From Methylotenera sp. RIFCSPLOWO2_02_FULL_45_14 (lineage in GTDB: Bacteria > Pseudomonadota > Gammaproteobacteria > Burkholderiales > Methylophilaceae), in the NCBI GenBank assembly GCA_001803395.1, contig MHBU01000027.1:1-64000 (forward strand): 64,000 bases of DNA. Reading direction: 5' to 3'. Made by a program: the position numbers and the translations under genes. Below the pieces are notes generated by a model that saw only the letters and a list, made by a program, of their open reading frames with translations, did not search any database and was not told the DNA's origin. Below, one piece after another: positions 40,862 to 49,876 of this stretch (position 1 is its first letter; each line of letters opens with the position of its first letter).

Positions 40862-42475
40862 TTATAGTGCGTAAATAGATTCTGTGTTGATTGAGTAGCG
40901 GGTTGGTGTAATGGACAGCACTGGCAGGCTTCCTACTGTATGCTGATATTTTACGAGCAAATCCTCCATTTCAGATTGCCTTGGATCATCCGCGCTGAAT
41001 CCATCCAGGCCTGCCAACAGGATTCGCTTGGCTTTTCCACTGGTAGCTATCGCCAATGCATAAGCGGTCACGATTGAGGTCGGTAAAACACAAAAGTACT
41101 CGCCAAACTCGAAAGTATGAGGCTGAACTGATAAACCAAAATCACATAATGCTCTACCGTTTAAACGCTCGATAATTTGTTCCGGCAACATGGAAACTGG
41201 TGTAATGAGTGGCTGTGACAAATCAGCGTATTTTTCACAATCTGCCATCATCCGGATAGGATGACATGCCACTCTGTAATGAATCAGCTCCGGATTGATC
41301 TGTTCACTTGTATTTAATGCAATGACTAAAGGCTGCGCACGACGCACATAATCTTCAATCGCATCCAGATGCTCATTTACACTGGCTCCCGCACCAACAA
41401 TAAGCACTTCACGATCTGCAAAAACGCTTTGTGGATTCCAGGTACCTTGAGGATTGCCGTGGTAGAAATGTCGGGCACCATCAAGGGTATGCAAATTAAA
41501 TTTTTTAGCACCGGCATCACGTAAATAATCAATCGCAATCAGAATATCCTCTTCGCGATAGCGACTATCAGTGAGCATTTCCTGAACATAACTGGGATGA
41601 ATACCGTACTTGCCAGCTAGAAAATAATATGGATTGGTCCCCCAGCCATATTGTTGCTTTAAAGGTAGGAAATGATTGTTAATTAACGCGAAAATGGTAG
41701 TCAACTGACTGATAGGAACACGTGTTTCTGCCAACTCTATCAGCAAAAGCTCAGTTTTTACATTACCTGGCCCGCGCCCCATCCCTGTCACTGTACTATC
41801 CAGCCATGAGGCTCCGCTCTCCACCGCCTGCATCGTGTTGCTCAGTGCCAGGCCCATGCTATCGTGAGCGTGAATACCAATGGCGCCATGCCAGTGAAGC
41901 TTAAGTGCCTGCACTATATCAGCAGTACATTCTGTATTAAGGCTGCCCATACTATCCGCAAAGTACAACACATCTATGTCAGCCGCTGCCACTTGTGCAG
42001 ATAATTGTCTAATTTCATCTGGTGAACGGTCAGCGATCTGCATAATGTTAACACCGACTAAATAACCTTGCAGCTTCAGCCAATTTGCGGCTATTAACGC
42101 AGTTTTTAACTCATCAACGTGCGCGGCAATACGCACCAGGCTCACCTTTGACTGTGAAGCAGGTGAAAACAGTTTTTTTAGCGCATCCTTAACCAGCTGC
42201 TGTTCCTGGTTAAGCTCACTACAATTCACCATGACCCCGATCTTAAGTCCATTAGGTATGGTTAGTGTGTTCAGAAAATGGTCTGTGGTATAGGCAAAAG
42301 CGCCTTTAAAGCCATGAGAATCTAATGACCTGAACCCAAGCTCAACATAATCTATTGAGGCTGACTGCATGGCTAACAAGTAGTCCGTCACCAGTTTTGG
42401 ACTATAGCACCACTGGTTGTAGTACCCACCATCCCTCAAGGTGCAATCCAGCAAAGTAATTTTTTGATTAGCCAT
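40862..42475 (-). CDS. HMGL-like/DRE-TIM aldolase domain fused to a C-terminal DUF115/MAF-like domain
   Basis: N-term ITLLDCTLRDGGYYNQW ... GIHAHDSMGLALSNTMQAVESGASWLDSTVTGMGRGPGNVKTE; C-term REVLIVGAGASVNEHLDAIEDYVRRAQPLVIALN. Confidence 0.8.
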   Translation of the reverse strand: MANQKITLLDCTLRDGGYYNQWCYSPKLVTDYLLAMQSASIDYVELGFRSLDSHGFKGAFAYTTDHFLNTLTIPNGLKIGVMVNCSELNQEQQLVKDALKKLFSPASQSKVSLVRIAAHVDELKTALIAANWLKLQGYLVGVNIMQIADRSPDEIRQLSAQVAAADIDVLYFADSMGSLNTECTADIVQALKLHWHGAIGIHAHDSMGLALSNTMQAVESGASWLDSTVTGMGRGPGNVKTELLLIELAETRVPISQLTTIFALINNHFLPLKQQYGWGTNPYYFLAGKYGIHPSYVQEMLTDSRYREEDILIAIDYLRDAGAKKFNLHTLDGARHFYHGNPQGTWNPQSVFADREVLIVGAGASVNEHLDAIEDYVRRAQPLVIALNTSEQINPELIHYRVACHPIRMMADCEKYADLSQPLITPVSMLPEQIIERLNGRALCDFGLSVQPHTFEFGEYFCVLPTSIVTAYALAIATSGKAKRILLAGLDGFSADDPRQSEMEDLLVKYQHTVGSLPVLSITPTRYSINTESIYAL

Positions 42476-42480
42476 TTAAA

Positions 42481-43608
42481 TTATTCAGTTTTTTTCCAAG
42501 CATATTGTCGCATAGATTCAACAAGGTTTTGCTGAGCTTCATGACTCCGCGCGCCAAATGCATAACTAAAATAACGTCGTCGCTCATCGGCATATCGGCC
42601 TTTACTTTCTAAAGCATCCTGAACCAAAATGTCCATTTTTTCAGTTTGTGGAGTTAAAATTTTTCCACAATCGTATAAGCTTGTAACTGATTCAATTTGA
42701 TCATCATCAGCACCCTGCCTGCGCATCATCTGCCCCGCTACCGTTCGTGAAAAACGCTCTGTTTCCACAAACATCTGCGGCAAATCGTAATATAAAGACT
42801 CTTCTGCTGGCGATGTGCCGTCAGAAATAACCAGATCCGCATTGGCATATAAAAGCGAAAGTTTTTGTGCAGTCAAATCCAGATAGGCTGAACCACGTGC
42901 CTTAACAATTCTTGCTAACCACATAAAAGCAAATCGATCTTTTAGACGAAATGTAACTGACTGACTGGGATGTGGTCGCAAGATCAAGTTATAGTCGGCT
43001 GGAATCTCATTTAAAAGCTTCTCTGCCATTAATTCCCAGGAGCCAAAAGGTGGCCCCCAAGGAAGGTAAAGTAAAGTTTTTTTAGCTGGGTCCAATCCTA
43101 GATTGGTCAAAAATGTTTGCCTTGATTGCTCATCCTTGATCGGATATTCCAAAAAAGGCATATATCCACAAAGCATCGCCTTATTTGCCAAACCTGCTTT
43201 TTCTACTACCTGCATCATGCGCGGCCCAATAACGCACAAGCGATCAAAGTGCGCCATTGCCTGCACCTCTTTTACCGTCAGGTATGCAAAAGTGCCATGA
43301 AACACCATATATTTTTTGGCACTATAGGCCTGTAGCGCACCTTTATAGAGAGCGCCTGTTACTATTAAGTCTGATGCTTTTAATAACCGCTGCCCTGCAG
43401 AAAATTTTCCAAACAGCTTATTATCTCTTACCACGCTGACGTCCGGATAAACACGTCTGATTGCGCGTGCAGTTGAAGCACGGGTAGTCACAAAATTTCC
43501 ACCTAACGCTCGATATAACGGCATTAGTGTGGGGACTGCCTGATACATTCTTGTATAGTAAGTGATGGTCAATTGTTGTCTTTCATATTCACGATATGCT
43601 GCTGGCAT
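42481..43608 (-). CDS. CDP-glycerol glycerophosphotransferase-like glycan transferase
   Basis: KYMVFHGTFAYLT ... LLYLPWGPPFGSWELMAEKLL ... YNLILRPHPSQ ... LYANADLVISDGTSPAEESLYYDLPQMFVE. Confidence 0.75.
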   Translation of the reverse strand: MPAAYREYERQQLTITYYTRMYQAVPTLMPLYRALGGNFVTTRASTARAIRRVYPDVSVVRDNKLFGKFSAGQRLLKASDLIVTGALYKGALQAYSAKKYMVFHGTFAYLTVKEVQAMAHFDRLCVIGPRMMQVVEKAGLANKAMLCGYMPFLEYPIKDEQSRQTFLTNLGLDPAKKTLLYLPWGPPFGSWELMAEKLLNEIPADYNLILRPHPSQSVTFRLKDRFAFMWLARIVKARGSAYLDLTAQKLSLLYANADLVISDGTSPAEESLYYDLPQMFVETERFSRTVAGQMMRRQGADDDQIESVTSLYDCGKILTPQTEKMDILVQDALESKGRYADERRRYFSYAFGARSHEAQQNLVESMRQYAWKKTE

Positions 43609-43662
43609 TTAACAGTCAGAATTCTCACATTCACTACTGTCTCAAAGTGTACTTGAGCAGTT

Positions 43663-44441
43663 TTAAACGTTTTTCCATTTAATACAATTATTTATAAAAA
43701 CTTGTATACCAATCCGTGAATCTGTAGCCGTTGGTATCTTAGCGCGCCTCTGCAACCAGGCCACACCAAATAAATTCACAATCCCCACCATCAGCCTATC
43801 AAGCGTCCCATAATTAGACTTTCCATATTCGCGATTGCGATGACCAACAGGAACCGAAACAACTTTGCCACCACGACGTTTGATCAAGGCCGACAAAAAT
43901 CGGTGCATATGGTCGAAATAGGGTAAATCTAAAAACACTGCGCGGGAAAACAGCTTTAATCCGCAACCCGTATCAGGGGTATCATCTTTCAGCATGCTTG
44001 AGCGAACCGTGTTCGCAATTACTGAAGAGATGCGTTTAATCCACGTGTCACGGCGACTCTGCCGCCTATTGCCTCCAACAAGTTTACGCCTTGCGTCAAA
44101 GCCGCTAATAGCTTAGGAATATCCGCTGGATTGTTTTGCCCATCACCATCCAAAGTTGCAATCCAGTCATATCTGGCAAACTTCACACCTGTTCGGACTG
44201 CCGTGCTTTGCCCACAGCTCTTTGCATAACGAACGATTCTCAATTGTGAATACTGGCTTTGTAATGACCTGAGTTTCGCATACGTAGCATCTGTGCTGCC
44301 ATCATCTACATAAATAATCTCGTGTTGAATTACCAATTGCAATGCTGCGTTAATTTCAGAAATCAGGCTTTCAACATTATCTTGTTCATTACGTACGGGA
44401 ACGACGACTGATAACTGCTGAGGTTGCGACAAATTAGACAT
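43663..44441 (-). pseudogene. frameshifted GT2 (dolichyl-phosphate-mannose/ArnC-like) glycosyltransferase
   Basis: N-part 44019-44441 (LSVVVPVRNEQDNVESLISEI ... DYWIATLDGDGQNNPADIPKLL-like) and C-part 43663-43995+ (MLKDDTPDTGCGLKLFSRAVFLDLPYFDHMHRFL) are one protein in two frames; shifting at about 44075-44083 restores NRRQSRRDTWIKRISSVIANTVRSSMLKDD. Confidence 0.88.
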
Positions 44442-44483
44442 TATTCCATTTTCAAAATCAATAAATTAATCAGTAGGATTCTG

Positions 44484-45143
44484 TTAGCATAGTTGCTTAA
44501 TTGTATCGAACACAACAATATTATTGTCCGTACAATACGTTTCCCAATTATGCACTTCCGTCCAACCGCTCAAAAATACGAAATCCAAATTTGCACGTTT
44601 CGCCGCTTCAAAATCATATTTGCTATCGCCAATAAATAGTGCTGGTAATTTCAAGTTACCATTAGCTTTTTCACGTGCCAAAACTGTGTCTTTATTGTCT
44701 GGGCTGCCAAAAATTCCACCATCAAAAAAATGTGCCAAGTTGCGCTTAGCAAATAAGCTGCGCAATTCTTGCTGATCGCCTCCCGACACTATCATCCAAT
44801 TGGCATGCGGAGTTGCATCACGCAGCTCTAACAAACATTCTGCAATATCACACTCCATTAAACTCACTTCCAACTCACGTGCAAATCCATCTAAAAGGGC
44901 TTGAATGGCATCATCAGTCACAGGTTGATGAAGGATTTCATGCAGGTAGTAATCAAATTTATGATAGCGCGACACGCCCCCCAGCTTAACGTGATAATCC
45001 ACCAATGCCTGTGCTTGCTCATCGGTGGCTCCTAGGTTTTTAGCGGTGCGAAAGTAAGCTTCCGTTTTTACAATATTGGAATCAAGTACCACTCCATCAC
45101 AATCAAATACGATTGATTTATATTTTTTTAATGCTGTTTGCAA
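44484..45143 (-). CDS. HAD-superfamily phosphatase
   Basis: IVFDCDGVVLDSN ... MIVSGGDQQELRSLF ... ALFIGDSKYDFEAAKRANLDFVFLSGW. Confidence 0.87.
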   Translation of the reverse strand: MQTALKKYKSIVFDCDGVVLDSNIVKTEAYFRTAKNLGATDEQAQALVDYHVKLGGVSRYHKFDYYLHEILHQPVTDDAIQALLDGFARELEVSLMECDIAECLLELRDATPHANWMIVSGGDQQELRSLFAKRNLAHFFDGGIFGSPDNKDTVLAREKANGNLKLPALFIGDSKYDFEAAKRANLDFVFLSGWTEVHNWETYCTDNNIVVFDTIKQLC

Positions 45144-45164
45144 ATCTAATTCCTAACCAAAACC

Positions 45165-45215
45165 AACAAAAAAGGCTTTGCCTCTAGAAAAGTCTAGTCA
45201 GCAAAGCCTTATTAT
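45165..45215 (-). terminator. Rho-independent terminator downstream of eda
   Basis: AAGGCTTTGC ... GCAAAGCCTT stem with inner tctaga/tctag arms, T-run on the minus strand. Confidence 0.78.
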
Positions 45216-45241
45216 AACGTGTACTTAAATAAACTAGTTGC

Positions 45242-45868
45242 TTAGGCTGATTTAATAGCACTCGCTTCTTTAGCTAGTTTAGTGATATGTGCCCAATCTT
45301 TTCGCACAACAGCATCAGCTGGGGTTAACCAAGTGCCACCACACACAATCACATTAGGCAAAGCTAAAAATTGTGGTGCAGAATCAACAGTTACGCCGCC
45401 TGTAGGGCAGAATTTCACGTCACCAAATGGCCCTGAAAAACCTTTAAGTAAGTTAATGCCGCCTACTGCCACCGCTGGGAATAGTTTTAAGAAGTAATAA
45501 TCATCAGCATTCGCCATCATAATTTCAGAGCCAGTAGAAACACCTGGTAATAATGGCAAACCAATTTTGCGTGCAAATTGACCTAGCTCGCTGGTATAAC
45601 CAGGGCTTACGGCAAATTTACAGCCTGCATCAAGTGAAGCTTGCGCATCTTTAAGGTTACGTACCGTACCTGAACCCAAAATTGCGTCAGGCACATGCTT
45701 GGCAATAGCTTCCATGCCAGCTAGTGCGCATGATGTACGTAGCGTTACTTCCAGCACTCTAATACCGCCTTCGAGTAGCGCTTCAGCCATAGGCACGGCA
45801 TCCTCTACTCTGTTGATAACGATAACTGGAATCACTGGGCCGTAATTGGCTAAATCTAATGTGTTCAT
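45242..45868 (-). CDS. eda: 2-dehydro-3-deoxy-6-phosphogluconate aldolase
   Basis: GGIRVLEVTLRT ... LGSGTVRN ... FAVSPGYT ... KFCPTGGV. Confidence 0.96.
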   Translation of the reverse strand: MNTLDLANYGPVIPVIVINRVEDAVPMAEALLEGGIRVLEVTLRTSCALAGMEAIAKHVPDAILGSGTVRNLKDAQASLDAGCKFAVSPGYTSELGQFARKIGLPLLPGVSTGSEIMMANADDYYFLKLFPAVAVGGINLLKGFSGPFGDVKFCPTGGVTVDSAPQFLALPNVIVCGGTWLTPADAVVRKDWAHITKLAKEASAIKSA

Positions 45869-45909
45869 TTTTCTACCTATGATGTTAATTTATTTTTTTA
45901 CTGGATTCT

Positions 45910-45950
45910 CACCATCCTTCGACAAGCTCAGGGAACGGCGGGAATGACAT
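45910..45950. repeat. REP-like dispersed repeat (CACCATCCTTCGACAAGCTCAGGGAACGGCGGGAATGAC)
   Basis: Matches the common bacterial 'CCTTCGACAAGCTCAGG' intergenic repeat type; related copy at 546-625. Confidence 0.55.
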
Positions 45951-46107
45951 ATTTTAAAGTTTAAGCAAAGCTACTAGCCGTTTCAAAACTAATTTAGACA
46001 AGACCCTCTAAATTAAGCATAGTACAAGCGCAGACACTACAATTAGTAGTGGCTACGCGAAAGTAACGTCGCATTCTGAATTTTTCATACCGTATATTTT
46101 CAAATAG

Positions 46108-47922
46108 CTATAGCCAAGTAATTGCGCCTTCTTCGGCTGACAATACATTCTTCCGCATCCCACCAAATAACTCACGTCCAAAGCCGTGCGCATTACTGTG
46201 ACGTTTGCTGTCTGAAAGCTCGGCTACATCACGTTCTGCCCATTCATCTTCATCGACCAGCACGTTAACCATACCAACCGTGGCATTTAAACGAATAATA
46301 TCGCCATCTCGCACTTTAGCTAACGGGCCACCAGCAGAGGCTTCTGGCGTTAGATGGATTGCGGCTGGGATTTTTCCAGATGCGCCACTCATGCGACCAT
46401 CGGTCACAATCGCCACTCTGAAGCCTTTGTTTTGCAACACTGCTAATGGCGGCGTTAGTTTATGTAATTCAGGCATACCATTGGCTTTAGGACCTTGGAA
46501 GCGCACCACAGCAATAAAATCTTTTTCCAGCTCACCGCGATCAAATGCAGCCAACAATTCTTCTTGTGCATCAAACACAATGGCTGGTGCCTCGATGATG
46601 TGACGATCTTCTGGCACGGCAGAAATTTTAATCACGCTACGACCCAAGTTACCTTTAAGTAAACGTAAACCGCCAGACTCATTGAATGGGAAAGCTGCGG
46701 TACGCACGATGGTTTCATCGCTACTTTCTTTCGGCAGATCTTTCCAAGCAAGTTTGCCATCTTCTTTGACTGGTAATTTTCCGTAATCACGCAAACCACC
46801 ATAAGCAACAGTGAACACATCTGGGAACATATACCCTGCATCAATCAACTCACGAATCACGAATGCAGGACCTCCCGCAGATTGGAACTCATTCACATCG
46901 GCCTTGCCATTTGGATACACACTCGCCAATAACGGTGTGGTTTTTGCAAGGTGATAGAAGTCTGTCCAATCAATCATAATGCCTGCTGCACGCGCCACAG
47001 CTACCCAATGAATTAGATGGTTGGTTGAGCCACCCGTCGCGAGCAAAGCGACCATGGCATTCACAATCACATGCTCATCGACTAATCTACCAATCGGTGT
47101 AAATTGTTTTTTCTTGGTATTTTCCAGCACCATTTTTACCGCTTCACGTGTGAGCAATTCACGCATACCATCGTTAGGGTGTACAAATGCAGCACCTGGC
47201 ACATGCAAGCCCATGGCTTCCATCAGCATTTGGTTGCTATTGGCTGTACCGTAGAAGGTACAGGTACCTGCGCTATGATAGGCGGCAGATTCTGACGCCA
47301 ACAATTCAGGGCGCCCGATTTTACCTTGCGCGTATTGTTCACGCACTTTAGATTTTGTGGTGTTATCAATACCTGTACTCATTGGCCCTGCTGGTACAAA
47401 CACACAGGGTAAATGACCAAACTGTAATGCGCCAATCAGCAGACCTGGGACGATTTTATCGCACACGCCAAGCAGTAATGCCGCATCAAACACATCATGT
47501 GAAAGCGCTATTGCGGTACTCATGGCAATGGTGTCTCGGCTGAATAACGAAAGCTCCATGCCTGGCTCGCCCTGCGTAATACCATCACACATGGCAGGTA
47601 CGCCCCCAGCCACTTGCACGGTTGCGCCGTATTTATGCGCTTCATCTCGGATAATATCCGGGTAATTGACGTAAGGCTGATGTGCTGAAAGCATTTCATT
47701 GTAAGCAGTAACAATGCCGATGTTAGGCGCTTTTTCTACTACCACACGTAATTTATCGTTAGCTGGCATAGCAGCAAACGCATGCGCGACGTTAGCACAG
47801 CCCAAGCGATCTGCACCGCGAGGTCGATTTACAATTTCATCTAAACGATGCAAATAAGCCGTACGGGTTGGGCGGCTTTTTTCTATAATACGTTCAGTAA
47901 CTTCTAAATGGGATTGTTTCAT
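46108..47922 (-). CDS. edd: phosphogluconate dehydratase
   Basis: GIVTAYNEMLSAHQPYVNYPDII ... TCTFYGTANSNQMLMEAMGLHVPG; IlvD/Edd family. Confidence 0.96.
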   Translation of the reverse strand: MKQSHLEVTERIIEKSRPTRTAYLHRLDEIVNRPRGADRLGCANVAHAFAAMPANDKLRVVVEKAPNIGIVTAYNEMLSAHQPYVNYPDIIRDEAHKYGATVQVAGGVPAMCDGITQGEPGMELSLFSRDTIAMSTAIALSHDVFDAALLLGVCDKIVPGLLIGALQFGHLPCVFVPAGPMSTGIDNTTKSKVREQYAQGKIGRPELLASESAAYHSAGTCTFYGTANSNQMLMEAMGLHVPGAAFVHPNDGMRELLTREAVKMVLENTKKKQFTPIGRLVDEHVIVNAMVALLATGGSTNHLIHWVAVARAAGIMIDWTDFYHLAKTTPLLASVYPNGKADVNEFQSAGGPAFVIRELIDAGYMFPDVFTVAYGGLRDYGKLPVKEDGKLAWKDLPKESSDETIVRTAAFPFNESGGLRLLKGNLGRSVIKISAVPEDRHIIEAPAIVFDAQEELLAAFDRGELEKDFIAVVRFQGPKANGMPELHKLTPPLAVLQNKGFRVAIVTDGRMSGASGKIPAAIHLTPEASAGGPLAKVRDGDIIRLNATVGMVNVLVDEDEWAERDVAELSDSKRHSNAHGFGRELFGGMRKNVLSAEEGAITWL

Positions 47923-48024
47923 AATTTAGATACTCTACTCAGATAACCAACTTGCGGAACTTAGTAAAAACTTAACTAAGTTAAGAAAAACACTAACCCC
48001 GATTATCGCTAAACTGAGGCTTAT

Positions 48025-48065
48025 CGTCAAACAAAAGCCGCTGATTAGACGGCTTTTGTTTGACG
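48025..48065 (-). terminator. strong hairpin terminator downstream of the carbamoyltransferase gene
   Basis: CGTCAAACAAAAGCCG-ctgattaga-CGGCTTTTGTTTGACG, 16-bp perfect stem. Confidence 0.7.
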
Positions 48066-48095
48066 TAAATTGATATGTATTTAATCACAATCAAT

Positions 48096-49814
48096 TCATT
48101 TTTTAGTCACCAACACGTCTTCCATGATTAAATACTCCAAATCGCAGCCATAAAACATATCCAGTGCATCTTTAGGCGAACAAATCATCGGCTCACCTCG
48201 GCGATTAAGTGATGTATTCAATACCACTGGCACACCTCGCAATTGCTCAAGATGCTCAATCAGCGCGTAGTAACGCGGATTAGTCTCACGCGTGACCACT
48301 TGCGCACGGGCTGTACCATCCTCATGCACCACTTCAGGAATGCGTGATTTCCAAGTGTCATTCACATCAAAGGTAAACGTCATGTAAGGCGCAGGATGCG
48401 CTGTTTGTAAAATATCCACGGCAACGCGGTCTAACATACTCGGACAAAATGGACGCCAGCGCTCGCGATATTTAATTTGCGCGTTAATGCGGTCTGCCAC
48501 ACCTGGGTAGCTAGGATCACCCAAAATACTACGACAACCAAGCGAACGTGGGCCAAATTCCATGCGGCCTTGTAGCCATGCCAGTGGATTGCCGCTTGCC
48601 AACAATTCCGCCCCTTTTTGCGCAGCATTTTCTACGCGGGTAAAAATAGGTTTTCCAGGGTGTGCTTCACATGCGGCGATACATTCTTCCGTAGTATAGG
48701 CAGGGCCTAAATAAGCATGCTCCATTTTTTGAATCGTATCACCCGCCAAATGCGCCGCATAAGTAGCCGCACCGAGTGACGTACCATTATCACCTGAGGC
48801 TGGCTGCACAAATAACTCTTTAACATGCGGCATGGCGATAATGCGTTGGTTCAATTTCACGTTGAGCGCCACACCACCCGCCATGGCAATGCGCCCGGTT
48901 TCTTTAATAATATCGCCTAGATAATAATCAATCATCTTCAGCGCAACGTCTTCTAACAAGGCTTGTACTGATGCCGCATAGTGAATGTATGGGTCATCAA
49001 TTTCATCCCCATGACGTTTAGGGCCTAGCCACTCAATCAGTTCCGGCGTGAAATAATAACCCTTGCCGTTTTCTTTATAGCGACGCAAACCGACCACATT
49101 CACCAGCTTGGTGTTTACGGTTAACTCACCATTTTCAAACGTCACTAAGCGTGATAAATCATACTTGCTAGCATCACCATAAGGCGCCATGCCCATCACT
49201 TTAAATTCACCATCCAGCATCTCAAAACCAAGATATTCGGTAATCGCACCGTACATGCCGCCCAATGAATCTGGATCATAAAACTCTTTAATTTTATGGA
49301 TTTTTCCGTTTTCGCCATAACCAAAGAAAGTGGTTGCGTACTCGCCTTTGCCATCAATGCCAACAATGGCCGTTTTTTCTTTAAACCCACTTAAATGGTA
49401 CGCGCTAGAGGCATGCGCCAAGTGGTGCTCAACAGGAACAAACTTAGCCTTGGTTAAGCCTAAATCAGCCATTAACTTCAATGACTTGTCACGATTACGC
49501 CGGAAACGGCGATTGCCGTTAAATAACGCATCCAAGGCACGATCAGGCGCATACCAGTGACGTTTGGCATAATGCCAACGCGCATTGGTAGTGAGTGGAA
49601 TCTCAGCATAAGGAAACGCAACAATATCAACGTCTTCAGGCTTAATGCCCGCTTGCTTCATGCAGAATTTAGCTGCCTCGTAAGGAAATTTATTTTTTGC
49701 ATGTTTATCACGAATAAACCGCTCTTCTTCTGCTGCCGCAATAATTTTGCCATCGACCAAAATTGCAGCCGAAGCGTCGTGACCTAATGCACCAGATAAA
49801 CCTAAAACTATCAT
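48096..49814 (-). CDS. NodU/CmcH-family carbamoyltransferase (WapO-like)
   Basis: MIVLGLSGALGHDASAAILVDGKIIAAAEEERF ... GGVALNVKLNQRI ... GRMEFGPRSLGCRSIL. Confidence 0.92.
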   Translation of the reverse strand: MIVLGLSGALGHDASAAILVDGKIIAAAEEERFIRDKHAKNKFPYEAAKFCMKQAGIKPEDVDIVAFPYAEIPLTTNARWHYAKRHWYAPDRALDALFNGNRRFRRNRDKSLKLMADLGLTKAKFVPVEHHLAHASSAYHLSGFKEKTAIVGIDGKGEYATTFFGYGENGKIHKIKEFYDPDSLGGMYGAITEYLGFEMLDGEFKVMGMAPYGDASKYDLSRLVTFENGELTVNTKLVNVVGLRRYKENGKGYYFTPELIEWLGPKRHGDEIDDPYIHYAASVQALLEDVALKMIDYYLGDIIKETGRIAMAGGVALNVKLNQRIIAMPHVKELFVQPASGDNGTSLGAATYAAHLAGDTIQKMEHAYLGPAYTTEECIAACEAHPGKPIFTRVENAAQKGAELLASGNPLAWLQGRMEFGPRSLGCRSILGDPSYPGVADRINAQIKYRERWRPFCPSMLDRVAVDILQTAHPAPYMTFTFDVNDTWKSRIPEVVHEDGTARAQVVTRETNPRYYALIEHLEQLRGVPVVLNTSLNRRGEPMICSPKDALDMFYGCDLEYLIMEDVLVTKK

Positions 49815-49876
49815 GCTAATACTCTCGTGAGTTCATTTTTCATTATTTTACTTTGTTTGGACGAGGCTTGCGTGGT

